A stretch of 12,512 bases of DNA, taken from NCBI GenBank assembly GCA_934177795.1, contig CAKPPS010000033.1, positions 1 through 12,512 of the forward strand, read 5' to 3'. The translations under genes and the position numbers were made by a program. The first letter of the stretch is position 1. Each line of letters opens with the position of its first letter. Positions 6,970-12,512 of the stretch are shown in pieces. The stretch comes from an uncultured Clostridia bacterium. GTDB lineage: Bacteria; Bacillota; Clostridia; TANB77; CAG-508. Below the pieces are notes generated by a model. It had not been told where the DNA came from. It worked only from the letters and a program-made list of their open reading frames with translations, and made no database searches.

Positions 6970-7002
6970 TTTTTGTAATGTTTTTGTAATATTTTTGTAA
7001 TT
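6970..7002. repeat. Three tandem 11-bp repeats (phased A/T tracts)
   Basis: Three head-to-tail copies of TTTTTGTAATN occupy 6970-6980, 6981-6991 and 6992-7002. On the minus strand each gives an AAAAA tract repeating every 11 bp, close to one helical turn. This should bend the DNA, 24 bp upstream of the -35 of the SSB gene. It could act as an UP-like element or as a repeated protein-binding site. It also lies 25 bases downstream of the stop at 7028. Confidence 0.65.
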
Positions 7003-7027
7003 TTGTTTCTTTTTTTCTTATTTTTTC

Positions 7028-7528
7028 CTATATTTCATTATATATACAATATATCGCATATACCGCTAAAATATTTTGTATTTTTATATATTTATGTTTT
7101 TTTAAATCTACACTTATTTCTTTCATTTCAATATTTTGATTTGATATATTTCTCATATTTCGCTGTATATCTACTATTACTTTATCATTCATTACACTAG
7201 AAATAGTAATAGTTGATTTTTGATTTAATCCATAAGTTATACAATTAATAAATTTATTTGATAAAAGTTCAAATTTGTTTGATATGTCTGCATTTACTAT
7301 CACATACTTACACTTTACACATAAATTATTTACTATGTTTTCATATTTAGAACTAAATTTAATTTCATCACAAAATACTACTGTTTCAAATACTATATTT
7401 CTAACATTTGATATATTAGTACTATTTATATTGATTAATTTTATATCATCTCTTTTTAATATTTTTATTACATTCTTTTTTATATTTTCATATTCTTTAT
7501 GATTTGCAAAAATACCAATAAAATGCAT
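7028..7528 (-). CDS. Mur-ligase-like fragment, function unknown
   Basis: A 166-residue soluble protein (numbered from ATG 7526-7528). It opens with a hydrophobic strand and helix (MHFIGIFANHKEYENIKK). A central VIVNAD (77-81) is followed by ITYGLNQKSTITISSV (about 97-112), a SNQNIEMKEISV strand (129-140) and a final KIQNILAVYAIYCIY helix (149-163). This order recalls the central part of MurC/MurE-type amino-acid ligases (N-x-D, ITYG, then the xxNxLAAxA helix). No P-loop, C-terminal ligase domain or catalytic residues are present, so ligase activity is not supported. I believe similar short proteins occur in other Clostridia without an assigned function. An AGGAG 10 bases upstream (7539-7543) favours this start. 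A longer ATG at 7570 adds 14 residues but has no ribosome binding site. It is the last gene after cwlD and the deacetylase. Confidence 0.65.
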   Translation of the reverse strand: MHFIGIFANHKEYENIKKNVIKILKRDDIKLININSTNISNVRNIVFETVVFCDEIKFSSKYENIVNNLCVKCKYVIVNADISNKFELLSNKFINCITYGLNQKSTITISSVMNDKVIVDIQRNMRNISNQNIEMKEISVDLKKHKYIKIQNILAVYAIYCIYNEI

Positions 7529-7590
7529 TTCATTTAAACTCCTATAAAAATCTAACTTTAGTATTTCCATTATTGGTATTTTTATACATA

Positions 7591-8361
7591 TTAATTTTGA
7601 TTTTGCATTCCATTTACATCTATATAGTAGTTGTCTTTATAAATCAAGTCTGATATTTTCACTATTTCCAAACCTTTTTCTTTTATATTTTTTATTATCA
7701 TATCTAAACTGTCTGCAGTATGCTTAGTTCCATTATGCATTAAAATTATATCTCCTCCATTTAATTTATCTTTTAACCTGTTCCACATACTTACACCATC
7801 AAGTCCTGTATAATCTAAAGTATCTAAATTCCACTGTATTGTATAATAATTTTTATCTTGGGCTGCTTTTATAACTGTTTGATTATACTCTCCATAAGGT
7901 GCTCTATACAAGTTAGTTCTCTTTCCTGTAATTTTCTCTATCCTATCATTACTTTTTTCTATTTGCTCAATATTTTCCTCATAACTCAGTTGGTTTACAT
8001 GTGGATGTGTATCACTATGTGAACCTATTTCATGCCCTGCTTCATTTATTTTTTTAACCACTTCTTGATTTTTCTCAATCCAATCACCTACCATAAAAAA
8101 TGTTATAGTAGTATCATTTAGTTTTAATACTTCTAAAATCTTATCAATATCATCTGCATTCCAAGCACAATTCATCGTTAATGAAACTTTCTTCTCGTCT
8201 GTTTTTACATTATATATTGGCAATAATTTTTCTGTGGTTGATGAAGCTTGCATTGCCTTATTGTCTACAGTTAATGTATCTGCCACACAAAATAACAATA
8301 ATACTGTTATAATTGAAATTAAATATGTATATATTTTTTGCTTACTAAATATCAAAAACAT
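7591..8361 (-). CDS. Membrane-anchored polysaccharide deacetylase (NodB domain), PdaB/YlxY-like
   Basis: A NodB-fold carbohydrate esterase 4 domain behind an N-terminal signal anchor (about 11-30), so it acts outside the membrane on wall or cortex glycan. Motif 1 is LTMNCAWNADD (61-71). The usual first Asp (catalytic base, in TFDxxW or TFDDG) is Asn64, while the Asp70-Asp71 pair remains. Motif 2 is HSDTHPH (115-121, metal His115 and His119), motif 3 RAPYGEYN (153-160), motif 4 WNLDTLDYTG (177-186) and motif 5 ILMHNG (206-211). The metal site looks intact. The W-containing motif 1 puts it with PdaB/YlxY-like sporulation deacetylases rather than PdaA. It lies 64 bases downstream of cwlD, with a perfect GAGGAGG ribosome binding site, suggesting a joint role in spore peptidoglycan remodelling. 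Catalytic activity is uncertain because of the Asn. Confidence 0.88.
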   Translation of the reverse strand: MFLIFSKQKIYTYLISIITVLLLFCVADTLTVDNKAMQASSTTEKLLPIYNVKTDEKKVSLTMNCAWNADDIDKILEVLKLNDTTITFFMVGDWIEKNQEVVKKINEAGHEIGSHSDTHPHVNQLSYEENIEQIEKSNDRIEKITGKRTNLYRAPYGEYNQTVIKAAQDKNYYTIQWNLDTLDYTGLDGVSMWNRLKDKLNGGDIILMHNGTKHTADSLDMIIKNIKEKGLEIVKISDLIYKDNYYIDVNGMQNQN

Positions 8362-8425
8362 TTATTTCCTCCTCAATTATAGTAATATTAATGTATATGA
8401 AATAACTTAATATTATATGTACAAA

Positions 8426-9136
8426 TTATTCAAAATAACTTATTATTCCATTATATATTCCCCATGCTAATCTTTCTTGATAACTATCTTGCAATAATTC
8501 TTGTTCTTCTTGTGGATTTGATAAAAATCCACATTCTACAATACTAATAGGTATTTCTACATGTTTCATTATATATACTTTATCTAATTTCATTGCGATT
8601 CTTTCATTTTCTTTTTGTATTGCTTGATTTAGATTTTCTTGTATCATTTCTGCTAGTTTTTTACTATGTTCATTTTTGGAATTATAAAAACATTGCCAGC
8701 CTGTATATTCTTGTTGTGGAATTTTATTCAGATGTATTGATACAAATATATCTGCTGATGCACTATTTCCTATTTTTACTCTATTATGTATATCTGATAT
8801 CTTTTTTTGTTTTAATGTTTTACTATCTAAATCATATATAGCTTTTTCATCACTACGTGTTAGTACCACATGTGCTCCGCTTTGCTCTAGTAATTTTTGA
8901 ACTTTAAGCGTTATTGCTAAATTACTTTCTGCTTCAGTAGTTCCTTTACTACTTTGCGCTCCTTCATCTGGTGTTCCATGTCCTGCATCTAATACTATTA
9001 CTTTTCCTGATACAGGTAATGACGTTACTTGTACAGCCTCTCCTATATTTCTATTTTCTTTTTGTGTATTAGCATACATTATACTACCTACTATTACAAC
9101 TACTATTATTGACAATCTATTTAAAATTCTTTTCAT
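8426..9136 (-). CDS. cwlD: N-acetylmuramoyl-L-alanine amidase CwlD
   Basis: A zinc amidase of the Amidase_3 family, 236 residues. An N-terminal membrane anchor (about 7-22) is followed by the catalytic domain starting at VIVLDAGHG (46-54). Expected zinc ligands are His53, Glu70 (TEAESN) and His135 (FVSIHLN), and the catalytic Glu is Glu201 (IVECGFLSN). Size, single anchor and absence of wall-binding repeats fit CwlD. CwlD cleaves the peptide side chain from muramic acid in the forespore cortex, so that a deacetylase (PdaA in Bacillus) can form muramic-delta-lactam. The deacetylase gene directly downstream fits that pathway. The AAGGGGG ribosome binding site is clear. The promoter is not evident; no convincing sigma-E or sigma-G sequence was found in 9137-9260. 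Confidence 0.88.
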   Translation of the reverse strand: MKRILNRLSIIVVVIVGSIMYANTQKENRNIGEAVQVTSLPVSGKVIVLDAGHGTPDEGAQSSKGTTEAESNLAITLKVQKLLEQSGAHVVLTRSDEKAIYDLDSKTLKQKKISDIHNRVKIGNSASADIFVSIHLNKIPQQEYTGWQCFYNSKNEHSKKLAEMIQENLNQAIQKENERIAMKLDKVYIMKHVEIPISIVECGFLSNPQEEQELLQDSYQERLAWGIYNGIISYFE

Positions 9137-9238
9137 TTTTCCCCCTTTGTTTAGTTTTCTTATAACTAAAATATTAGAGTTTTTTATATAATATTACTGA
9201 TATAACAAAAAATATGAAAAATTATTAATCTCAAATTA

Positions 9239-9267
9239 TTGCATTTTATGTAAATTTATGGTATAAT
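9239..9267 (+). promoter_or_regulatory. Promoter of the Cys-rich small protein gene
   Basis: TTGCAT (9239-9244) is followed after 17 bases by a perfect TATAAT (9262-9267), preceded by TGG to give an extended -10 (TGnTATAAT). It should be a strong promoter on the plus strand, starting near 9274. It diverges from cwlD. Confidence 0.75.
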
Positions 9268-9301
9268 AATTATGTTACAAAAAATTTTTACATTAAAAAG
9301 T

Positions 9302-9322
9302 CCTTGCTATATATAAGCAAGG
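9302..9322 (+). promoter_or_regulatory. 5'-leader hairpin beside the ribosome binding site
   Basis: CCTTGC (9302-9307) pairs with GCAAGG (9317-9322), extended by one T-A pair, around an AT-rich loop. The hairpin ends one base before the AAAGGAG ribosome binding site (9324-9330). It may stabilise the 5' end of the mRNA or modulate ribosome access. Confidence 0.6.
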
Positions 9323-9336
9323 CAAAGGAGAAAAAA

Positions 9337-9537
9337 ATGAAAAGAGAAGTTAAAGTAATTGCGCAAGAGACTATTAGCCCAAAATGTCACAAATGTCAGG
9401 GCAGATGTTGGGACAAGAATTCTCAGAGAAATACTCAGCAGAATGCTATCGCAATGTTCGGAAGTATTCCGAATGATTGTGTAAACAATTCTGATCACTC
9501 ACCAAGGTGTCCATTTGCCTTGGGATTACTCAAATAA
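9337..9537 (+). CDS. Small Cys-rich protein of unknown function
   Basis: A 66-residue protein, the only plus-strand gene here. The start ATG is fixed by AAAGGAG six bases upstream; a TTG start further upstream (9304) lies in the hairpin and is unlikely. Cysteines are at 17, 20, 24, 48 and 58, with His18 and His54, giving a CHKCQGRC cluster and a later HSPRC. This spacing could bind zinc or an iron-sulfur cluster, or form disulfides. It has no signal peptide or membrane helix. About a third of its codons end in G or C (CAG, GAC, AAC, ATC, TTC, GGC, GCC), visibly more than its AT-rich neighbours. It has its own promoter, leader hairpin and terminator. It lacks the Cys pattern of SCIFF peptides, and no radical SAM or export gene is adjacent. 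High expression or foreign origin would explain the codon use. I do not recognise the family. Confidence 0.75.
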   Translation: MKREVKVIAQETISPKCHKCQGRCWDKNSQRNTQQNAIAMFGSIPNDCVNNSDHSPRCPFALGLLK

Positions 9538-9559
9538 CTAGAATCATTTTTTTCAAAAA

Positions 9560-9584
9560 GAGCAACCTTATTATAAGGTTGCTC
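9560..9584. terminator. Bidirectional terminator between convergent genes
   Basis: An 11-bp perfect stem (9560-9570 with 9574-9584) closes a three-base loop TTA. On the minus strand it is followed by TTTTT, terminating the GGDEF gene whose stop is at 9591. On the plus strand it follows the Cys-rich ORF and is trailed by a looser T-rich stretch. Confidence 0.85.
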
Positions 9585-9590
9585 CTGTCT

Positions 9591-10514
9591 TTATTTTCTT
9601 CTATCTACTGCATAACTACTTCCCATAACTGACTTAGCTGCATGTTTTACTTGTGCTCCTACTTCTCCTATTTCAAGAATATTATCAAATCTTCCTTCAT
9701 CTACAACTACTACACCTATTGAGAGTGATGTCAATGGAAATTGTTCTATTATTCCTTTTCTATTTTCAACTTCTATATATCCTTTTTCTAAATCTCTTTC
9801 TGTAAAAAATCTTTTTACTTGTCCATCAAACATTGCTAAAATATTTTGACATATAACTTCACTATTAGTTGTTGGTAATATAGCTACAAAGTCATCCCCT
9901 CCAATATGTCCAACAAATGCTTCTTCTGAAAAATTATCATGTATGACTCTTAAAATTATTGTAGCTGTAAATTCTATTATCTGATCACCTTTTACAAAAC
10001 CATATACATCATTATATGCTTTAAAATTATCTAAATCTAAGTATAAAACAGAAAATGGCTCATTTTTTGTAATTCGCTTTTTAAGTTCTGCATGTATTTG
10101 TACATTTCCAGGTAATCCAGTAAGTGGACTAATTCTTCTATTATTAGATAATAATCTATTTATATTTTTTACTGTAAAATATAAATATTCTTCATCAACA
10201 GGCTTTTTTATATAGTATTCTATTGATTCTCTTAAGATTTTCATTCTATGTTCCTTGTCTGTGTTAGATGATACTACTATAACAGGTGTTATTGTATTAT
10301 CTTCATCTCTTCTTATTTGTTTACATACTCCAACTACATCTCTATCAATTGCATCTTCATTAATTATTATTATTGATGGTATATTTTTCAATGCTATATC
10401 TATTTGTTCTGATTTTACACTTATAAATTTATAATCTTTATCATTTTTAAATAATTCCCTAAATATAACAATAGACGAATCATCATCATCAATAATATAT
10501 ACTTCTTGTACCAT
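9591..10514 (-). CDS. Pseudo-receiver/GGDEF diguanylate cyclase
   Basis: A 307-residue two-domain signalling protein. The N-terminal REC-like domain (1-115) has the acidic cluster IIDDDDSS (7-14), the Ser of VVSSN (80-84) and the Lys of YIKKPVD (101-107). At the position of the phospho-acceptor Asp it reads IIINEDAID, placing Asn52 there, so phosphorylation is doubtful. A GGDEF domain (about 128-300) follows with LTGLPG (131-136), LYLDLDNFKAYND (157-169, metal Asp160) and the active motif GGDDF (205-209). It is expected to make cyclic-di-GMP from GTP. The RxxD inhibitory site before GGDDF is absent. The start is two bases after the upstream TAA, with ribosome binding site GGGTGA overlapping that gene's end, so it is translationally coupled to the CmpB-like membrane protein, whose state it may report. 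Confidence 0.9.
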   Translation of the reverse strand: MVQEVYIIDDDDSSIVIFRELFKNDKDYKFISVKSEQIDIALKNIPSIIIINEDAIDRDVVGVCKQIRRDEDNTITPVIVVSSNTDKEHRMKILRESIEYYIKKPVDEEYLYFTVKNINRLLSNNRRISPLTGLPGNVQIHAELKKRITKNEPFSVLYLDLDNFKAYNDVYGFVKGDQIIEFTATIILRVIHDNFSEEAFVGHIGGDDFVAILPTTNSEVICQNILAMFDGQVKRFFTERDLEKGYIEVENRKGIIEQFPLTSLSIGVVVVDEGRFDNILEIGEVGAQVKHAAKSVMGSSYAVDRRK

Positions 10515-10516
10515 AG

Positions 10517-11290
10517 TTATTCACCCTTTTTTCTTTTTTTTCGCTTAAAATCTATTTTTGTACTAAGAATTTCTGTAAATTCTTTTGTATCAATTGCAGG
10601 AAATGCTTTTTTTAATCTATATGCTCTTCTATATAATTTTCGAATCATTCTATCTCTACGTTTTTTTAAGCTTTCTATTATTCCTGTATTACTATCATTT
10701 GTATATGCTTTGTCTTTAATTTCTCCTAATTTTTTCTTAATTTGCTCATTTATATCTTCTACTTTTTGTAATGCAGATTTGATATTCTTAGTTATTACTA
10801 TATTAATAATTGAATCTGTTAATAATGCTATACTTATAGCGATGATACATATAGTCATATATCTACTATCTATTTTTCCTATCAATTCACTTATAAATGG
10901 ATGTATATATTCTATAAATAAAACTCCTATTACTCCCCATGCTAATGAATTTGTTAAGCATACTTGTCCTTTGTAATTTAATTTATGTTCTGAATAATCC
11001 CAATATTTTGTTTTAAATATTTTTTCTAATAGTGTTCCTACAATATATTCCCATAATGTTAATATTATAAAAGCTGATAAAAATAATACAAATATATTAT
11101 CTTTTAATCCATTAAAAAATATTATCATTATTATTGCCCCACAACCATAAATTGGGCAAAATGGTCCACTTAAAAATCCTGTATTTATAATTTTCTTTTC
11201 ATATATTGTTCTTACTGTGCTTTCAAAAACCCATCCCAAAAATGAATAAATGACAAAGTATGTTAATATCTGAAAAAACATATTATTCAC
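10517..11290 (-). CDS. CmpB-family putative ABC transporter permease
   Basis: A membrane protein of the ABC_trans_CmpB family, common and poorly characterised in Clostridia. Five or so hydrophobic segments are seen (about 6-22, 48-60, 66-87, 112-128, 145-168). The hallmarks are YSFLGWVFESTVRTI (15-29), NTGFLSGPFCPIYG (36-49), WEYIVGTLLEK (80-90), YWDYSEHKLNYKG (96-108) and NSLAWG (114-119). A charged, coiled-coil-like cytosolic tail runs from about 169 to 257 and ends in a Lys-rich stretch. GTG at 11288-11290 is the likely start, after AAGGAG four bases upstream; an ATG three codons later is the alternative. A conspicuous hairpin sits just before the ribosome binding site. No ABC ATPase is next to it. 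It shares an operon with the GGDEF gene, so it could be its membrane partner. Confidence 0.85.
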   Translation of the reverse strand: MNNMFFQILTYFVIYSFLGWVFESTVRTIYEKKIINTGFLSGPFCPIYGCGAIIMIIFFNGLKDNIFVLFLSAFIILTLWEYIVGTLLEKIFKTKYWDYSEHKLNYKGQVCLTNSLAWGVIGVLFIEYIHPFISELIGKIDSRYMTICIIAISIALLTDSIINIVITKNIKSALQKVEDINEQIKKKLGEIKDKAYTNDSNTGIIESLKKRRDRMIRKLYRRAYRLKKAFPAIDTKEFTEILSTKIDFKRKKRKKGE

Positions 11291-11308
11291 TTTTCTCCTT
11301 AATCTTTT

Positions 11309-11331
11309 TCCCTACATAAAATATGTAGGGA
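11309..11331 (-). promoter_or_regulatory. Intercistronic stem-loop without U tract
   Basis: TCCCTACATA (11309-11318) and TATGTAGGGA (11322-11331) form a 10-bp perfect stem around AAA. On the minus strand it follows the Ig-like gene and is trailed by AAAAAGATT and then the next ribosome binding site, not by T residues. It is therefore more likely an mRNA-processing or translation-tuning structure than a terminator. Confidence 0.5.
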
Positions 11332-11344
11332 ATTCATTTTTATA

Positions 11345-12259
11345 CTATTGTTTTTTGTATTTTATTTTTCTAGTTCCAGATGATATACCTTCTGTGTTTT
11401 GCGCTGTTACTTCTAAGTAATTCTCATCTCCTGCTTTTAATTTTAATTTATATTTTAACTCTTTCTTTCCTGCCTCTGGTGTTATAGTTTTGTTTTGTCC
11501 TCTCAATTGTATATCAACTTGTTTTATATCTGAAGTATCTGTAATTTTAATAACATAATTTTCTTTATTTTCATCTAAACTTACTTCAATAGTTGGCTTT
11601 GTTACCCCTTTTACTGTTTGTTCTTTAGTTGTTGTTTCATTATTTTCGTCAACTAAAATTACTGTTAATGTATGTTCTCCCATTGGTATATCTATTTCTT
11701 GGTCAACATTTTTAGAATTGATATCTATTTTTCGTTCTTCTTCTTCATCCCATCTATATGTCATATACGCAATATTCACATCGTTTTCTGCTGTTATTTT
11801 CATTTTTCCGCCTGAAACTGCTAATTTTATAATATCATTTGCTGTATATTCTTTCTCACTTGTTATTTCTTGTCCTTGTACATCTGTCGCTTTTACTGTT
11901 AATGTATTTTTTCCACCTGGTATTTTTATTTCCTGCTCTATATATTTTCTACCATTTCCAGTAATTGTTTCTGTTTTACCATTACTCCAACCATATTCAA
12001 CTTTATCTATAGCTTTATCGTGTCTTATTGTTAATAATACTGTTTTTTCATCTTTCAATGTTTCTGTTATAGTTGGTTTTGTTGTTCCTGAGTCTTTTAT
12101 TCCATTATCTTTATATATTGCATAAGTTCCAGTTGCAATCATACAAATTCCAAATATAATCATCATAATTGCAAATACTCTTACTATCGTCTTTATATCA
12201 GCTGGTCCTTTTCTTTTGCTTTTTTGATTCACATTGCTAGTTTCCAATATTTGATTCAT
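11345..12259 (-). CDS. Membrane-anchored protein with three Ig-like repeats
   Basis: A 304-residue protein of unknown function. A short cytoplasmic N-terminus is followed by one membrane helix (about 24-49, TIVRVFAIMMIIFGICMIAT) and an extracellular part. The latter is made of three beta-rich repeats (about 61-140, 141-218 and 219-304). Each ends with a similar strand pair: QEIKIPGGKNTLTVKATD, QEIDIPMGEHTLTVILVD, and KLKLKAGDENYLEVTAQN. This is the pattern of bacterial Ig-like or Big domains in surface proteins. There is no LPXTG or catalytic motif. The start is ATG 12257-12259, six bases after GAGGTG (12266-12271). An in-frame ATG seven codons earlier has no ribosome binding site, and its frame contains the GAGGTG. 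It is first in a likely operon with the CmpB-like and GGDEF genes, so a role in surface sensing or adhesion is an inference. Confidence 0.75.
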   Translation of the reverse strand: MNQILETSNVNQKSKRKGPADIKTIVRVFAIMMIIFGICMIATGTYAIYKDNGIKDSGTTKPTITETLKDEKTVLLTIRHDKAIDKVEYGWSNGKTETITGNGRKYIEQEIKIPGGKNTLTVKATDVQGQEITSEKEYTANDIIKLAVSGGKMKITAENDVNIAYMTYRWDEEEERKIDINSKNVDQEIDIPMGEHTLTVILVDENNETTTKEQTVKGVTKPTIEVSLDENKENYVIKITDTSDIKQVDIQLRGQNKTITPEAGKKELKYKLKLKAGDENYLEVTAQNTEGISSGTRKIKYKKQ

Positions 12260-12291
12260 ATAATTCACCTCATTAGTCATATTACAAAAAA

Positions 12292-12320
12292 ATTATATCA
12301 TACCAACATTTAATTGTAAA
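12292..12320 (-). promoter_or_regulatory. Promoter of the Ig-like/CmpB/GGDEF operon
   Basis: On the minus strand TTTACA (12315-12320) is followed after 17 bases by TATAAT (12292-12297), with TGA in front to give a TGnTATAAT extended -10. Transcription should start near 12286, leaving a short leader before the GAGGTG ribosome binding site. Confidence 0.8.
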
Positions 12321-12321
12321 G

Positions 12322-12360
12322 GAAATCACAATATAATTCATAAGATTATATTGTGATTTC
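12322..12360. terminator. 16-bp perfect stem-loop after the surface-protein gene
   Basis: Positions 12322-12337 pair perfectly with 12345-12360 around a seven-base loop. The stem lies 30 bases past the stop of the partial gene at the right edge and abuts the -35 of the next promoter. There is no strong U tract on the minus strand (CTTTACAATT follows), so termination is probable but not textbook. Confidence 0.55.
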
Positions 12361-12389
12361 TACATTTATTTTTCCCTTTTATTTAGTTT

Positions 12390-12512
12390 TTATAACACAT
12401 ATCTTTTTATTAAGAATATTCCTCCTGCTAATGTCACTAACACTGTTAATCCTAATGCTGTATACATTTTCATTCTTCCTGTTTCTACTGATAATAGTAC
12501 TGGTGCATCATC
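12390..12512 (-). CDS. C-terminal end of a cell-surface protein (partial)
   Basis: Only the last 40 codons are in the window; the gene continues beyond the right edge. The tail reads DDAPVLLSVETGRMKMY, then a hydrophobic helix (TALGLTVLVTLAGGIFLI) and the short basic end KRYVL before TAA (12390-12392). This is the layout of a C-terminal wall-sorting or membrane anchor: a T-G dipeptide, a membrane helix and positive residues. The pentapeptide is SVETG rather than canonical LPXTG, so it would need a variant sortase or may serve only as a membrane anchor. The upstream part is not visible and the main function cannot be stated. A stem-loop follows the stop. Confidence 0.7.
   Translation of the reverse strand, partial: DDAPVLLSVETGRMKMYTALGLTVLVTLAGGIFLIKRYVL

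Noticed and set aside
7570..7572. ATG at 7570 as the start of the Mur-ligase-like gene
   Set aside because: No purine-rich ribosome binding site precedes it, unlike almost every other gene here. The ATG at 7528 has AGGAG upstream.
8362..8425. Separate promoter for the deacetylase gene (a TATAAT near 8375)
   Set aside because: It lies only a few bases before the ribosome binding site and has no matching -35. Cotranscription with cwlD is simpler.
9137..9260. Sporulation sigma-E or sigma-G promoter for cwlD
   Set aside because: Expected from known cwlD regulation, but no pair of elements with acceptable spacing was found in this AT-rich stretch.
9337..9537. SCIFF-type RiPP precursor
   Set aside because: The five cysteines are too few and are not packed in the C-terminal pattern of SCIFF. 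No radical SAM maturase is next to it.

Overview
The window looks like a chromosomal piece of a low-GC, probably gut-type Clostridia (Bacillota). It is extremely AT-rich. Almost every gene has a purine-rich Shine-Dalgarno sequence (GGAGG or GGAGA types), promoters are of the TTGACA/TATAAT kind, and the protein families are clostridial: a CmpB-like membrane protein, a CwlD cortex amidase, a PdaB/YlxY-like deacetylase and a Mur-ligase-like fragment. CwlD suggests a spore-forming ancestry. No rRNA, tRNA, CRISPR array or intact mobile element is visible. All genes lie on the minus strand except one small cysteine-rich ORF.

Region 1-2052 is a patch of decaying accessory genes. It holds a RhuM-family remnant with an internal out-of-frame deletion, an unrecognised gene upstream of it broken by two frameshifts and a stop, an orphan NitT/TauT-type ABC ATPase that has lost its C-terminus, and a short diverged protein that faintly resembles Rpn-family nucleases. 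Strong stem-loops separate it from the core genome.

Region 2232-6850 is core genome. A multicistronic unit reads (5' to 3' on the minus strand) GT-C-like membrane protein, lspA, rluD-type and rluB-type pseudouridine synthases. It is preceded by a terminator and by a single-stranded-DNA-binding protein made of two OB folds. The LspA has non-canonical active-site residues.

Region 7028-9136 is a cell-wall or spore-wall cluster: cwlD, a polysaccharide deacetylase with an Asn where the usual catalytic Asp sits, and a Mur-ligase-like fragment. CwlD-type amidases and deacetylases cooperate in making cortex muramic-delta-lactam, so this adjacency makes functional sense.

At 9239-9584 is an independent plus-strand unit: extended -10 promoter, 5' hairpin beside the ribosome binding site, a 66-residue Cys-rich protein with codon usage unlike its neighbours, and a bidirectional terminator. 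It is the best candidate here for something undescribed.

Region 9591-12259 is probably one operon: a membrane-anchored protein with three Ig-like repeats, a CmpB-like membrane protein, and a pseudo-receiver/GGDEF diguanylate cyclase. At the right edge is the C-terminal tail of a surface protein with a possible degenerate sortase-type anchor.
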